A DNA stretch of 64,000 nucleotides. Origin: Ctena decussata (Eukaryota; Mollusca; Bivalvia; Lucinida; Lucinidae). Below, piece by piece: positions 23,101 through 34,960 of this stretch. The stretch is taken from contig OZ022506.1 in assembly GCA_963989385.1 (NCBI GenBank), positions 62,321,434 through 62,385,433 on the forward strand. The letters run 5' to 3'. Position numbers and translations under genes: made by a program. The notes beneath the pieces are model-generated. The model did not search any database and was not told the DNA's origin. It saw nothing but the letters and a program-made list of their open reading frames with translations. Each line of letters starts with the position of its first letter. Position 1 is the first letter of the stretch.

Positions 23101-26100
23101 ATCATATATTTTATGTTTTTAGTGCTCTGATGGGCTGTAACGCTGTAACATTGTAACATTGGATTTGTGGTGTGGGTCTATCGAGAAAAGGCTGGAACAC
23201 TTGTAACATCAGTGTAACAAGCAAGGAACTTCACTGTTTCAACTGAGAAACAAACAATATCTTATCATATATTTTATGTTTTTAGTGCTCTGATGGGCTG
23301 TAACGCTGTAACATTGTAACATTGGATTTGTGGTGTGGGTCTATCGAGAATGCGCTGTAACTCTTGTAACATCAGTGTAACAATCAAGGAACTTCACTGT
23401 TACAACTGAGAAACATAAAATTTTTATCATACATTTTACCTTTTTAGTGCCCTGATGGGCTGTAACGCTGTAACATTGTAACATTGGATTTGTGGAGTGG
23501 GCCTATCGAGAAAGCGCTGTAACTCTTGTAACATCAGTGTAACAATCAAGGAACTTCACAGTTACAACTGAGAAACATATAATTCTTATCATATATTATA
23601 TGTTTTAGTGCTCTGATGGGCTGTAACGCTGTAACATTGTAACATTGGATTTGTGGAGTGGGCTTATTGAGAAAGCGCTGTAACCCTTGTAACATCAGTG
23701 TAACAATCAAGGGACTTCACTGTTACAACTGAGAAACATAAAATTCTTATCGTACATTTAAACTTTTTAGTGCCCTGATGGGCTGTAACGCTGTAACATT
23801 GTAACATTGGATTTTTGGAGTGGGCCTATCGTGAAAGCGCTGTAACTCTTGTAACATCAGTGTAACAATCAATGAACTTTACTCTTACAACTGAGAAACA
23901 TACAATTCTTTCCCTATAACTTTTACCTTTTTAGTGCCCTGATGGGCTGTAACGCTGTAACATTGTAACATTGGATTTGTGGAGTGGGCCTATCAAGAAA
24001 GCGCTGTAACTCTTGTAACATCAGTGTAACAATCAAGGAACTTCGAACGCTGTAACATTGTAACATTGGCTTTGTGGAGTGGGCCTATCAAGAAAGCGCT
24101 GTAACTCTTGTAACATCAGTGTAACAATCAAGGAACTTCACAGTTACAACTGAGACACATAAAATTCTTATCATATATTTTTGTTTTTAGTGCCCTGATG
24201 GGCTGTTACCCTGTAACATTGGATTTGTGGAGGGCACCCATTGAGAATGGGTTGTAACTCTTGTAACATCAGTGTAACAATCATGGACCTTCACAGTCAC
24301 AACTGAGACATAACATTCTTATCATACATTTTATGTTTTAGTGCCCTGGTGGGCTGTAACGCTGTAACATTGTAACATTGGATTTGTGGAGTTTGGCCTA
24401 TCGAGAAAGCGCAGTAAATCTTGTAACATCAGTGTAACAATCAAGGAACTTCACAGTTACAACTGAGAAACATAAAATTCTTCCCTATAATTTTTACCTT
24501 TTTAGTGCCCTGATGGGCTGTAACATTGTAACATTGGATTTGTGGAGGGGGCTATCGAGAAAGCGCTTTAACTCTTGTAACATCAGTGTAACAATCAAGG
24601 AACGTCACAGTTACAACTCAGAAACATAAAATTCTTTCCCTATAATTTTTACCTTTTTAGTGCCCTGATGGGCTGTAACGCTGTAACATTGTAACATAGG
24701 ATTTGTGGCGGGGGGCTATCGAGAAAGCGCTGTAACTCTTGTAACATTAGTGTAACAATCAAGGAACTTCACAGTAACAACTGAGAAACATAACATTATT
24801 ATCATACATTTTATGTTTTTAGTGCCCTGATGGGTTGTAATGCTGTAACATTGTAACATTGGATTTTTGGAGTGGGCCTATCGAGAAAGCGCTGTAACTC
24901 TTGTAACATCAGTGTAACAATCAAGGAACATCATAGTTACAACTGAGAAACATATAATTCTTGTCATATATTATACGTTTTTATAACTTTGTTGGGCTGT
25001 AAAGGTGTAACATTGTAACATATGATTTGTGGAGTGGGCCTATCGAGAAAGCGCCGTTACTCTTGTAACATCAGTGTAACAATCACAGTTACAACTGAGC
25101 AACATATGTCTTATCATATATTTTTGTTTTAGTGCTCTGTTGGGCTGTGACGCTGTAACATTGTAACATTGGGTTTGTGGAGGAGGCCTATCGAAAAAGC
25201 GCTGTAACCTTTGTAACATCAGTGTAACATTCAAGGAACTTCACAGTTACAACTGAGAAACATATATTTCTTATCATATATTTTATGCTTTTAGTGCTCT
25301 GATGGGCTGTAACGCTGTAACATTGTATTATTGGATTTGTGGAGTAGGCCTATCGAGAAAGCGCTGTAACCCTGGTAACATCAGTGTAACAATCAAGGAA
25401 CTTCACTGTTACAACTGAGAAACATAGAATTCTTATACATTTTACCTTTTTAGTGCCCAGATGGGCTGTAACGCTGTAACATTGTAACATCGGATTTGTG
25501 GAGTGGGTCTATCGAGAAAGCGCTGTAACTCTTGTAACATCAGTGTAACAATCAAGGAACTTCACTGTTACAACTGAGAAACATAAAATTCTTATCATAC
25601 ATTTTACCTTTTTAGTGCCCTGATGGGCTGTAACGCTGTAACATTGTAACATTGGATTTGTGGAGTGGACCAATCGAGAAATCGCTGTAACCTTGTAACA
25701 TCAGTGTAACAATCAAGTTACTTTACAGTTACAAATGAGAAAAACATATAATTCTTATCATACATTTTATGTTTTTAGTGCTCTGTTGGGCTGTGAAGCT
25801 GTAACATTGGGTTGGTGGAGGAGGCCTATCGAAAAAGCGCTGTAACTCTTGTAACATCAGTGTAACAATCAAGGAACGTCACAGTTACAACTGAGAAACA
25901 TAACATTCTTATCATATATTTTATGTTTTTAGTGCTCTGTTGGACTGTGACGCTGTAACATTGTAACATTGGGTTTGTGGAGGAGGCCTGTCGAAAAAGC
26001 GCTGTAACTCTTGTAACATCAGTGTAACAATCAAGGAACTTCACAGTTACAACTGAGAAACATAACATTCTTATCATACATTTTATGTTTTTAGTGCCCT

Positions 26101-26432
26101 GATGAGCTGTAACATTGTAACATTGGATTTGTGGAGTGGGCCTATCGAGAAAGCGCTGTAACTCTTGTAACATCAGTGTAACAATCAAGGAACTTCACAG
26201 TTGCAACTTCGAAACCTAAAATTCTTATCATATATTTTATGTCTTTAGTGCTCTGAAGGGCTGTAACATTGTAACATTGGATTTGTGGAGTAGGCATTTC
26301 AAGAAAACGCTGCAACTCTTGTAACAACAGAGTAACAATCAAACAACGTGAACTTCACAGTTACAACGGACAAACATAAAATTCTTTTCAGATATTTTAT
26401 AAATTTCGTACTCTGATGGGCTGTGCCGTTGT
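20125..26432. repeat. Satellite array: about 40 units of about 162 bp with six-unit higher-order structure
   Basis: Each unit starts gtgccctgatgggctgtaac (or gtgctctgat) and contains gctgtaacattgtaacattg, gagtgggcctatcgagaaag, catcagtgtaacaatcaagg and a T-rich end. Measured starts: 20,211, 20,364, 20,526, 20,689, 20,851, 21,012, 21,173, 21,337, and so on, usually 161 to 164 bp apart. From about 20,364 to 24,050 units fall into six types that recur in the same order (see findings). From 24,190 on, spacing is irregular (148 to 164 bp) and no order is evident. The motif gtaac is iterated about eight times per unit. Because 162 is divisible by three, reading frames persist across units and create false open frames on the minus strand (up to 120 codons at 25,826-26,188). 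Confidence 0.95.
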
Positions 26433-26559
26433 CGATTTTAAAATCACAAAGAGCGGCATTATGAAAACTATTACAATCCGGTTCCACAAATCTGAAAAAA
26501 ATCAGCTGTCAAACAATTACTTAGATTATATATGTTTTTCTTCTTCTTTATTTATTATT

Positions 26560-26900
26560 TTTCGGTCGCGTATTCCAGCCGGTTCCTCGGTCAAGTGATG
26601 AGAGATGTTCAGTAATAATGTAAAGTTGCGGGTTCGAATTCTGGTTCAGCCACCAGGAAATTGGAAAAGTCTCTGTCAACCCGGCAGTAGATGGGTAACT
26701 TTCTAGGATCAGGAACGGGCTCCTCTGCCTTTCATATGCCGCAACCAAGCTACAGTGGGCCTCCGGCCTTCTCTGTTCCAACGGCCACTGGGCTACGGGA
26801 AGTCTTTACCTTTATCTATCCCGCCGGCGATTAAAATCAGGATTCTACTGCACTCAGTCTTTATTCTCAATATGACTGAAATCTTGTTGATATGGGCGTA
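26560..26900 (+). mobile_element. tRNA-headed SINE-like element
   Basis: The B-box-like text gcgggttcgaattctggttc is at 26,629, followed by a body with gcctttcatatgccgcaacc and tctgttccaacggccactgg, ending near atgactgaaatcttgttga. The A box is decayed. Confidence 0.5.
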
Positions 26901-26934
26901 ACATCAATGTCAGCAACGCTGAAAAAAGGCATGA

Positions 26935-27080
26935 GTCGTCAGGTCATATGCACACAACGTAGGCCTGGATTAGCCTGCGCATATTCCCAGTCTGATAAAG
27001 ATATTCGCTGTCCGCTTATAGAATCATTGTGTCAGAGGACAGCAAAGGCTCTGATTGGACTGCAAGGTTGCACAGGAAAA
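26935..27080. mobile_element. Diverged relative of palindromic MITE family A
   Basis: gcctggattagcctgcgcat, ccagtctgataaagat and gcaaaggctctgattggact echo the landmarks of family A, with poor overall match. Confidence 0.35.
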
Positions 27081-27894
27081 GATTTATTTTCTTTGGCTTT
27101 GCACATTTTATGATTTTGTATTACCATGTTCGGCGATTTTTTTAATTTATTATTTTTTTAAGATTAATTTGGGTTACACTCACGAGACTGTCCAACTTTT
27201 CATTCAGGTGTACTTAAATTCTTCCATTCTCTTTGCGCGTTTCATTCGGCTTCAGCCGTATAACCTTAGTATTGACCAACATTTGAAATATTTTGTTGGC
27301 CAATATAAATACAGCCGGGATTTTGATGTAAGAAGCTTACTTTCGCTTTATCTTTCTATTTCAGTTTCATTTGACTATCGGCCTATAAATCGTGTCTTTT
27401 TGCCAAATTATGTCGCTCACGTAAAATATAAAACCAACAAAATAACTTGACACAGAAATCGAAGACGAAATTAAGTAATGGTTCGGACAGTTGTTGATAT
27501 TGTGTTGGAACTAGTATTTCAAGTCTCATATCGACGTTGCCCCCGCACCTCAGCGGAACGAATCCATAGCCGCAGTAACGGGGCTGTTGTGTTGGAACTG
27601 CACACTTTTAAGGTTATATGTAGGGCGCTAAGCCAACCAAATCTCATTGTTATGTGCAACAGACAGACCCTAACCAAACTTCAACAGCATTTCCGAAATC
27701 GAAATCCCAGCACCAACAACAAATATGCATATTAACATGCGCCTCCGTACAATCTGATCAGCACATTCGATATCTTACATGTACCTGATTCGTACATATT
27801 ACAATGCGCACTTCACACTTCTATTTAATCTAAGGCGATTATCTTTTTTTTTTTTTAAAAAAAAAGATATTTCTCTGTTTTATTATTAATTTAG
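27081..27894. other. No recognisable feature
   Basis: AT-rich. A 131-codon plus-strand frame (27,055-27,450) has aromatic-rich, low-information sequence and no splice or family support. An 85-codon frame at 27,478 is likewise unrecognised. Confidence 0.4.
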
Positions 27895-27965
27895 TGTCGC
27901 TGCAGTTAACAAATACTGTCTCAAAGGGCCGTTAAACCCAAACCAGCCAACCAACAAAAATATAA
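27895..27965 (+). mobile_element. SINE 3' end fragment
   Basis: aaatactgtctcaaagggcc, gttaaaccc, then a CCAA-rich tail, matching the ends at 720-790 and 29,660-29,735. Confidence 0.55.
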
Positions 27966-28059
27966 GGTTTTGGAAAAAAATCTATGTGGTGGTATAAAAA
28001 GTGTGTGCGCTTAAGATTAATAAAAGCATCGCAAACGACTGCGTGATACTCCGCCACTG

Positions 28060-28650
28060 CAAACCTTTTTCACAGATTTTTCCAGATTTATGCATGTATA
28101 TAGCTGCGGGCAGGGGGAGCTAACTCCCATGGGGTAAATTTGAGCATCACTGGAGGCTTTCATCACTCTGATCATTTGCTTAAAGTTTCAGAAAAATTGC
28201 TTCAAACTCTGATTTCATATGGGATTTTTCATGATTTTATACATGTATATAGTCCCAGGCATGGGCAGATAACCCCTGATGATAAAATTTCTGTGCTCAT
28301 AAAAAGCTTTTGTTACTTCGATTATGTTTGTGAAATTTCATCATGATACTCCAAGTAGTAAAGGAACTAGAGGCCAGAAATCATTTTTTGTTGTACATGG
28401 ACAAGTGCCATAACTCTGTCAGAAATTAACGAAATTTGCCCATTAACAATCCCAAGCGAGACATTCTCGGTGCAAATGCATATGCAAAATTTGAAGGAAA
28501 TCCGTTGATAAATACTTAATTTATCGAACGGAAACGAAGTACGGACGGACGGGCAGACGGACGTACGTATTACGGACGGACAGACGGACACACGGACAGC
28601 CAACGTGAAAACATAATACCGCGCCACTAACGTGTGGCGGGGTATAAAAA
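28060..28650 (-). repeat. Dispersed repeat with GGCG/TATA end and ACGG tract
   Basis: Ends gtgtggcggggtataaaaa, with an acggacggacgggcagacgg-type tract at 28,540-28,590. The body contains tatgcaaaatttgaaggaaa. It looks like another of the ACGG-bearing mollusc repeats. The 86-codon minus-strand frame inside is repeat sequence. Confidence 0.5.
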
Positions 28651-29524
28651 TCTGAGTATTTTCATAGCATTCCCATTGCCGTCAAACTTCCACGTTTTTT
28701 TTTTTTGTTTTTGTTTTTTTTTTCAATCTGATCAAGCGACTAAACGAACCCGGTGACCTATCCCATTCGATGTAACACAGAAAACTGTACTCGTGTGCAA
28801 AATTTAGAAAAAAAAAAAACTCTGTTATGGTCATGTACACGCCTACTAATTGCTCGCATGCGAAACCGCGGTTCAGAACGCAGATCCATGCGAGGAGTTT
28901 CCTGTTTTGCAGATGGGGAGTCGAAAAGGTAAACGAATTTGACATCGGCTCAAGAATTCGGTTATTTATTTTCTCTGAAATGTGTTAATGCGAAAATATA
29001 AGAATACTATTTTGTCGGATATCGATTGCTTCTTTCGCACACGAAAGGATTTAACATGGCCTTGCATTTTTCCAGATATTCATTTAGCATGGCGAAGCCT
29101 GTGTTCAAGGTCAGTCTCGGCGACATATTTATGTAGGAACAAGTCACATTTTGATTTTAAGTCTCTGACTTTGTTAGTGCACAATTTTTAGAGCAAAGGT
29201 TTAGAGTAGAGGTTGCGCCAGATGATTTACTTTGCAAAAGAGAAGACATTTTCGACTCAGTCAATGTTAATTACGCATGGAGTGTTTGTTGGGCAAGCTA
29301 ATTTTTTCGCGACTAATGTTGAGTTGTCAGTACGGTGCTGTCGATATTCCATTGATTCGGCTAACGTTGAGCAGGAATAAGTTTCAATATCTCGTAAAAA
29401 TAAAAGTTAAAACTTTAAAATACTATAGTAAAACTTATTTAAACGTGAACGAGATGAAACAGTATAAAACACGGTTAAAAACGAAGGAAGCAAGACCTCT
29501 TGAGAGGAAAACTGTCTTTGAAAA

Positions 29525-29740
29525 AAAATGAGGAAGGGAGTCGAACTCAAAAGGCAAGGGCCTACTGTGCTTGCAGTAGGTGCGGGTGGGGGTGTTCGGA
29601 CATTTTTTTCTCTCGTCTATCATTTCTCTTTTCTTTCTCCCTTTCTCTGAGAGACGGTCCGATATAAACTGAAATACTGTCTCAACGGGCCGTTAAACCC
29701 TAAACAATCAATCAATCAATCAATCAAACTAAAAAGAAAA
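29525..29740 (+). mobile_element. SINE with (AATC)n tail
   Basis: caagggcctactgtgcttgc, then gtaggtgcgggtgggggtgt, a CT-rich body, actgaaatactgtctcaacg, gttaaaccc and an (aatc)5 tail. The front part recurs at 35,325 and 52,910. Confidence 0.6.
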
Positions 29741-29761
29741 AAAAATGAGGGAGGGATTGTG

Positions 29762-31270
29762 CTACATTAATTAGTGTATAGGAACTTGCTCGCACTTAAC
29801 CCACTCGGCCGTATTCTCAACACAGGTCATATACCCGAACAATGGATGAACGGCAAAATAAAACCCATCTTTAAAAATAATGGCGATAGTTCCGATCCTA
29901 ACAACTATCGACCAATTACCACCCTCAGCTGTCTCGGCAAACTTTTCACAGCACTATTAAGCGAGAGGCTGAACGTATTTTTGGATGAAAGTGGTATATT
30001 ATGCGGAAATCAAGCGGGTTTCCGGCAAAACTACTCTACCTCAGACCATATTTTTGCCCTCTATGCCCTGACTGAAATTATGAAGTTTGAAAAGAAAAAA
30101 ATATTCAGTTCATTTGTAGACTTTTCTAAGGCCTTTGACTCGGTATGGCGAGTTGGACTGTGGAGAAAACTAATACGCAATTTTTAGATGGCAAATTCTT
30201 TCGCGTTATACACAATATGTACCTCGATATTAAAGCCTGTGTTTCGATTAACAACGAAAATTCACTCTTTTTCCCTAGTAATTGTGGCGTACGTCAGGGT
30301 GACAACATCTCCCCAGTCTTATTTTCGATGTTCCTCAACGATCTTGAGGACCACATGATAGTTGATAGAATACCAGGTATAACTATTGATTGTGATAACG
30401 AGCACATGTCTATATTCATTAAAATATTTATACTTCTCTACACAGATGATACTGTCATTTTAGCGGATAACCCTGAAGCATTCCAAAATAGTCTTAATTC
30501 ATTTAATGAATATTGCCGAGATTGGAAATTATCAGTTAATAAAACTAAAACCAAAGTCATGATATTTGGAGCACGAAAAACTAATTCCTTTAAGTTTTCT
30601 TTTGGAAACTCCGAATTAGAAATGGTTAATACTTATAAATATTTAGTTACTTTTCTGTCCCTGTCTGGTAGTTTCTTGAATGCCCGGAAACATATTGCCA
30701 CACAAGCAAACAAAGCCATGCATTTACATGTATTAGATATGAGGATCAATAATCACGATTTACCAGTTGATCTCCGACTCAAACTTTTCGACCACACAGT
30801 TCTTCCAATCCTAACATATGCTTGCGATGTCTGGGGCTTTGAAAGTTGTAAACGTTCGGAACCTATTCACAATCAGTTTCTTCGGTCTATCATTGGAATT
30901 CTAGTTTAGATAATTCTTCAAAAGGCAGGAACTATAGCTTATTTAAAGACAACCCGCATTTTGAAAGCTATTGGTTGAAATTACCAAAACAAATGCAAAT
31001 TTCGCACAAGCATGTGAGCTTGGCCGATATCAGAATATTGAACTGTCCGATAGAAAATGTACCTTATGCGATAAAAATGACGTGGGCGTTGAAATGCACT
31101 ATCTCTTAATTTGCCCTTTTTTCCACGCAGACAGGACTAAATTTATATCTAAATACTATTACATTAGGACAAATATCATCAAATTCAAACAATTAATGTG
31201 TACCGAAAATTTGCCTAAGCTGAAAAAACTCTGCCATTTCATACGTATTCTCTTACAAACGGTAAAATAA
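29762..31270 (+). pseudogene. Decayed non-LTR retrotransposon (LINE) reverse transcriptase
   Basis: The reverse transcriptase of a LINE copies its RNA at a nicked target. Visible blocks in order: PEQWMNGKIKPIFKNNGD and NNYRPITTLSCLGKLF (29,830-29,945), GNQAGFRQNYSTSDHIF, motif A FVDFSKAFDSVWR (about 30,113), CGVRQGDNISPVLFSMFLND (about 30,285), the catalytic box as YTDD rather than the usual YADD (about 30,440), LTYACDVWG (30,810), and a C-terminal C-x2-C...H...C block (CTLCDKNDVG, then HYLLICPFF). It is broken by a frameshift at the T run 30,181-30,185, by a stop at 30,907-30,909, and by further shifts before the tail. The endonuclease half is absent, a typical 5' truncation. The clade cannot be settled by eye. 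Confidence 0.9.
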
Positions 31271-31372
31271 ACTCCTCTAACTTCTGAACCTGAATAAGCG
31301 CGTGACCATCCTGTGCATCCGGACCTCGTCGGTGCCGGTCTGGTGTACACCGGGTCGGTCCTTTCTGGGAGG

Positions 31373-31433
31373 AGTCCCTTACCCGATACATGCCAGTTCT
31401 GCAGCTAGACTGGCATGGGTCGGGTGAGGGACT
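31373..31433. repeat. Hairpin, 25-bp arms
   Basis: agtcccttacccgatacatg... pairs with ...catgggtcgggtgagggact, 22 of 25 positions, 11-base loop. It lies just after the LINE. Confidence 0.8.
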
Positions 31434-31560
31434 CAAATCGGAGCAGGCTTATGAGAGTTTACAAATGTATAGGATGATCATGCTCGCACTCTTAACTGCA
31501 TACTTCCCTTAGCCCTTGGACATGGCAGTGACGAATAAGTTGGACATAATATAGTCACTC

Positions 31561-31632
31561 CAATCGGAACTCCTCGACCACTTCCGTGAACCAGGTCTGC
31601 TTTACGGAAGTGACCGAGCAGTGTTCCGATTG
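31561..31632. repeat. Hairpin, arms of 27 to 29 bp
   Basis: caatcggaac..ctcgaccacttccgt pairs with acggaagtgaccgagcag.gttccgattg; the loop contains aaccaggtctgcttt. It is the second hairpin after the LINE and could belong to its 3' region or to a separate small element. Confidence 0.75.
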
Positions 31633-32506
31633 TAACCACTGGTGTTGTCTTATTTAATATCAACTAACTGACTGTGACAATTTAGATTTACTTGCCCCTA
31701 TTAACCACCGGTTGACGAGCTTGATTTATAATCCTATCTATTTAGTATGTTACTTGTTTAACAATTATCATTATCATTATTACTATTACTATTATTAGCT
31801 CTTTTTTTAACAATATCACTTTTTCATCATGGTTCCACATACTTGACACAAATAACTTGACCTCGTGCTCATTTGACGAAGACAGCACGTGCAAACTGCT
31901 TTCAGACTTCACGCGACGACATACATACTCGCTTGACAAATGTTCTATAGTGTTAATATTTTGGGATAAACATAACGTTAGATAGGAATGCTTTCCAAAA
32001 CGCAATTTTGTGACGTGTTCCCCCTAGTTTATAGTTTATACGAGCGGTGTCGCCCTGGGCTGTACTTTACAGCCTAGGTGAGCTGTATGGACCTAGAGTA
32101 GCCAGCGGCCGAATTATGAATCATGGGTACTCGTTAATTTGAAAGTAAGGGCCCTTGTCTGAGCGGGGGTAGATTGGTTGGATAGCGACTGTTTGCATTT
32201 GAACTGGAATCCCTTCCTGAGCGACGCCGCTCAGGTTTCATCGCAGATCCAGATGCAGGCATGCGTATTTCAAAGGGTGTATCGTTGTACATGCGTGCGC
32301 GCAGGTATGTGCGCACTTGGGTATAACCTGTTACACATGTAAGAATGTGCCTTTGCAAGCCTGTATTTGTGTAAAGGCATTTGTGCTGGTACATTTTTCT
32401 CTTTCTTTTCCAAGCAAGTGACCATTAGCACTTAAATATACTGCATACTATTACATACAATGTGCAGAGCGGTAACGTAATCTATACGCGTGTACGTATA
32501 TGCGAC

Positions 32507-33359
32507 CTATATATACTGAGAGTCAATGAAAACGCACCAGCTTGGAACTTATGGCATATACTGTTTATTTGATATATGGCGTATGCAACAGACAATTCAA
32601 GAAAACTTTATATTCTGGCATTGAGATAAAACGTATACAAATTAAACTGTTTTTCACAGTAGGCACTGTTAAGCGTAACGTCAAAAGTGACGTTATTGAA
32701 AACTGTCGACATCAAACCACACATTTAAAGCGTAATAAATCCACATTCCGCGATCTGCCAGAAACCTGATTGCCAGTATATCGTTCTTTGAAAATATCTG
32801 TTGACATACAGCCAGTTACACGCTATCTAATTACGACGTAATTAGGCAGATAAAGTGACGTTATACATGTAACGTCATACTTAGGCTGGGTTAATGGTTG
32901 GTTTTTCTCTCGCGAAATGTCTGAAATTCCTTTTCTTCAACCAATCTCACACTTTCGGTTGAAAAAGGTGACGTTTTTTACCTTCAATTCCTTTCGTATG
33001 TCCGTTGTTAAATGAACGTGACAATTAAGTGACGTTCGGCTCTTATTCAGTTTATTGCATGCGGCTTTCTGGATTTCTTTTCTATGGCGGTTTGTAAGGC
33101 AATCTATTCTCTAGCAAATGCCACCGACAAAGAATTTCTACAATATGAAATTCATACTGGTTTGCTAGGTTTCTTGATTTCAGAGCTTACGTAACGTCAC
33201 AGGCTGAGAGCGTATGTCTTGGCTAAATTTTATCATTGGCGTAATAACATAGCTCAAAATAATAGATATAGGATTTAGATATAGTATTGTCATCAATATG
33301 AAGAATATATATGGCATTATAAGCCTGGTGCGTTTTCATCGACGCTGAGTATATATATG
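32507..33359. mobile_element. 850-bp TIR element rich in TGACGT palindromes
   Basis: The left end ctatatatactgag, then gtcaatgaaaacgcaccag, faces ctggtgcgttttcatcgac, then gctgagtatatatatg. About 35 of 45 bp pair. Flanking TATATA leaves the exact target site unclear. Inside are inverted pairs taacgtca-aaag-tgacgtta (32,676-32,695), tgacgtta-tacatg-taacgtca (32,856-32,877) and ctaattacg-a-cgtaattag (32,827-32,845), plus tgacgt at about 32,968, 33,030 and, inverted, 33,194. No transposase-like frame was found, so it is probably non-autonomous. Confidence 0.7.
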
Positions 33360-33419
33360 TGCGCCAATGATGACATGCCTATGTTGGCGATGCTTATATA
33401 TACATATGTACGTGTTGTA

Positions 33420-34000
33420 CTCTTTTCCCTCCATTTTTGAGTACCTCAAGATAAAATTGTTTTCATTTGCCTAAACTCTTGCTACAATTTCTTTTTTCTC
33501 TCTCTTTTTCTAAATTCAACCTATGTAGTACTATCCAAGTATAATCTGATTTGCCTCCCCCTCCTTCCTCCACACATACCCATAACTGTAATGTTCTTGT
33601 AAAATACAGCTCTACTGTTCCTTAGTGCTTTCCCCTACACTCTTTGTTCTGTTTTTTTTTTCCCTGGCAACGTTTTCTCATACAGCGCTCCAGATTGGAA
33701 GAGTTTCAGGTGGCTTCTGTTAAGTTCTCATGGGAGCTTGTCTGGGCGTCACACTGAAGCCGCCTTATCGAGGCGGTTCTAGTGGGTGCCACGACAGGTG
33801 TCCCCTCGGGGTCATGAGGTCCTGTCTGGAGCCCTGTTTGGTTTACTACCGTATTTACTTGTCAATTCTTCGCTATTTACATTTGATAGGTAGTCTTTAC
33901 TTAAATATGCCATGCTTCATAATGTTATATTGTATGAATATTTGCTCTTATGTCATATAACTTGACCTGAGCTATTAATAAACGATTTTGTCTGTCTGTC
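33420..34000 (+). mobile_element. Probable retroelement 3' end with (TCTG)n tail
   Basis: Ends tgacctgagctattaataaa, cgatttt, then (gtct)n at about 33,988-34,003. Upstream is GC-richer text (gccgccttatcgaggcggtt, a perfect hairpin). A tandem tail after an AATAAA-like motif is usual for LINE or SINE 3' ends in molluscs. There is no protein-coding support. Confidence 0.45.
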
Positions 34001-34009
34001 TGTCCGCAC

Positions 34010-34790
34010 TGGATTACCCGGATGGTAATATAAAATACTGATACGGATAATTCCTGAGGGCCGTTAACTACCTGTTTTACCTATTATCATTAAAGGCCCC
34101 ATCGCTCTATCAGCATAAAATTCTTTTTCATGAGGTATCACTGCAAACTTCTCACTATAGTTTCGTCACTGTAAATTACCGTGATTACCCAGCTTTAAAC
34201 AAATAAAAAATCCCTGAGTTTCACATAAAAAATGCCTTGAAAACTTATTTGGTTCATTTTAATTGGCAACTAAAATGACCTACTTTCGATTTCATTAAGT
34301 TGAATAAAATGGTAAAAATACAACGTACAGTCGTGGCGCCCCTATCTCTATCCCGCATATATATAAACAGCATTGCTAGACGGGAAACCAGAACAGGAAA
34401 TTGTATTTTGTAGAACGCTTTGTTATTTTTCAAAAACTTATCTCTATTTTTTGCCAGTTTAATGACTCAATCCACATTTATTGCCAAACGTGAAGGATGG
34501 ACCGCTTTTACAATGATTTGAATTTACTATAATAGACGTTTTTACCGCTGATAGAACTATGGAGACTTTAAATGGTTGTGCTAGGCCATTTGCGCGGGAA
34601 ACAAATTATCTTTGGATGACAGTATGTTAATTGGAATAGAATCAAAATCTGAATCAAATAATAATAAAAAAAAAATCGTGATGATCAGTGTTTCGTGTAA
34701 AGGGACATTAAGCCCATTTGCACACAGTGACTACTTGAGCCAGCCTGCACAATTGCGCTTACTGTTGAGATTTTACATTTGAATTTCAGA
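34010..34790. other. No recognisable feature
   Basis: AT-rich single-copy-looking sequence without supported exons. Confidence 0.4.
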
Positions 34791-34796
34791 TATAGT

Positions 34797-34960
34797 TATT
34801 AAAATGATAATTAGAGATATCTATCAGAGATATCTGTTTTCAATTAGAGATATCTGCTTTTCAAATACAGATATTTGAGGGGGTTTTTTTTAAAAAAAAC
34901 ACTGATATCACTGATTTAAACTGAGATATCTGCATTTGAAATGACGCTTTTAGGTTAGAT
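34797..34960. repeat. Palindromic AT-rich block with iterated agatatctg
   Basis: agatatctg-like palindromes occur at 34,815, 34,828, 34,852 and, inverted, near 34,923. ggttttttttaaaaaaaac forms the centre of a foldback. Confidence 0.55.

Noticed and set aside
25826..26188. 120-codon minus-strand open frame
   Set aside because: It lies in the satellite. The unit length (162 bp) is divisible by three, so the same frame repeats through consecutive units. The residues repeat (NVTAxQ, CYTDVTRVTAL) only because the DNA does.
20211..26408. CRISPR-like regular array
   Set aside because: Whole units repeat with no unique spacers. Unit length and higher-order order fit satellite DNA.
27055..27450. 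131-codon plus-strand open frame
   Set aside because: Low-information aromatic-rich product, no acceptor/donor context, no family features. Expected length for AT-rich chance frames in a 64-kb window.
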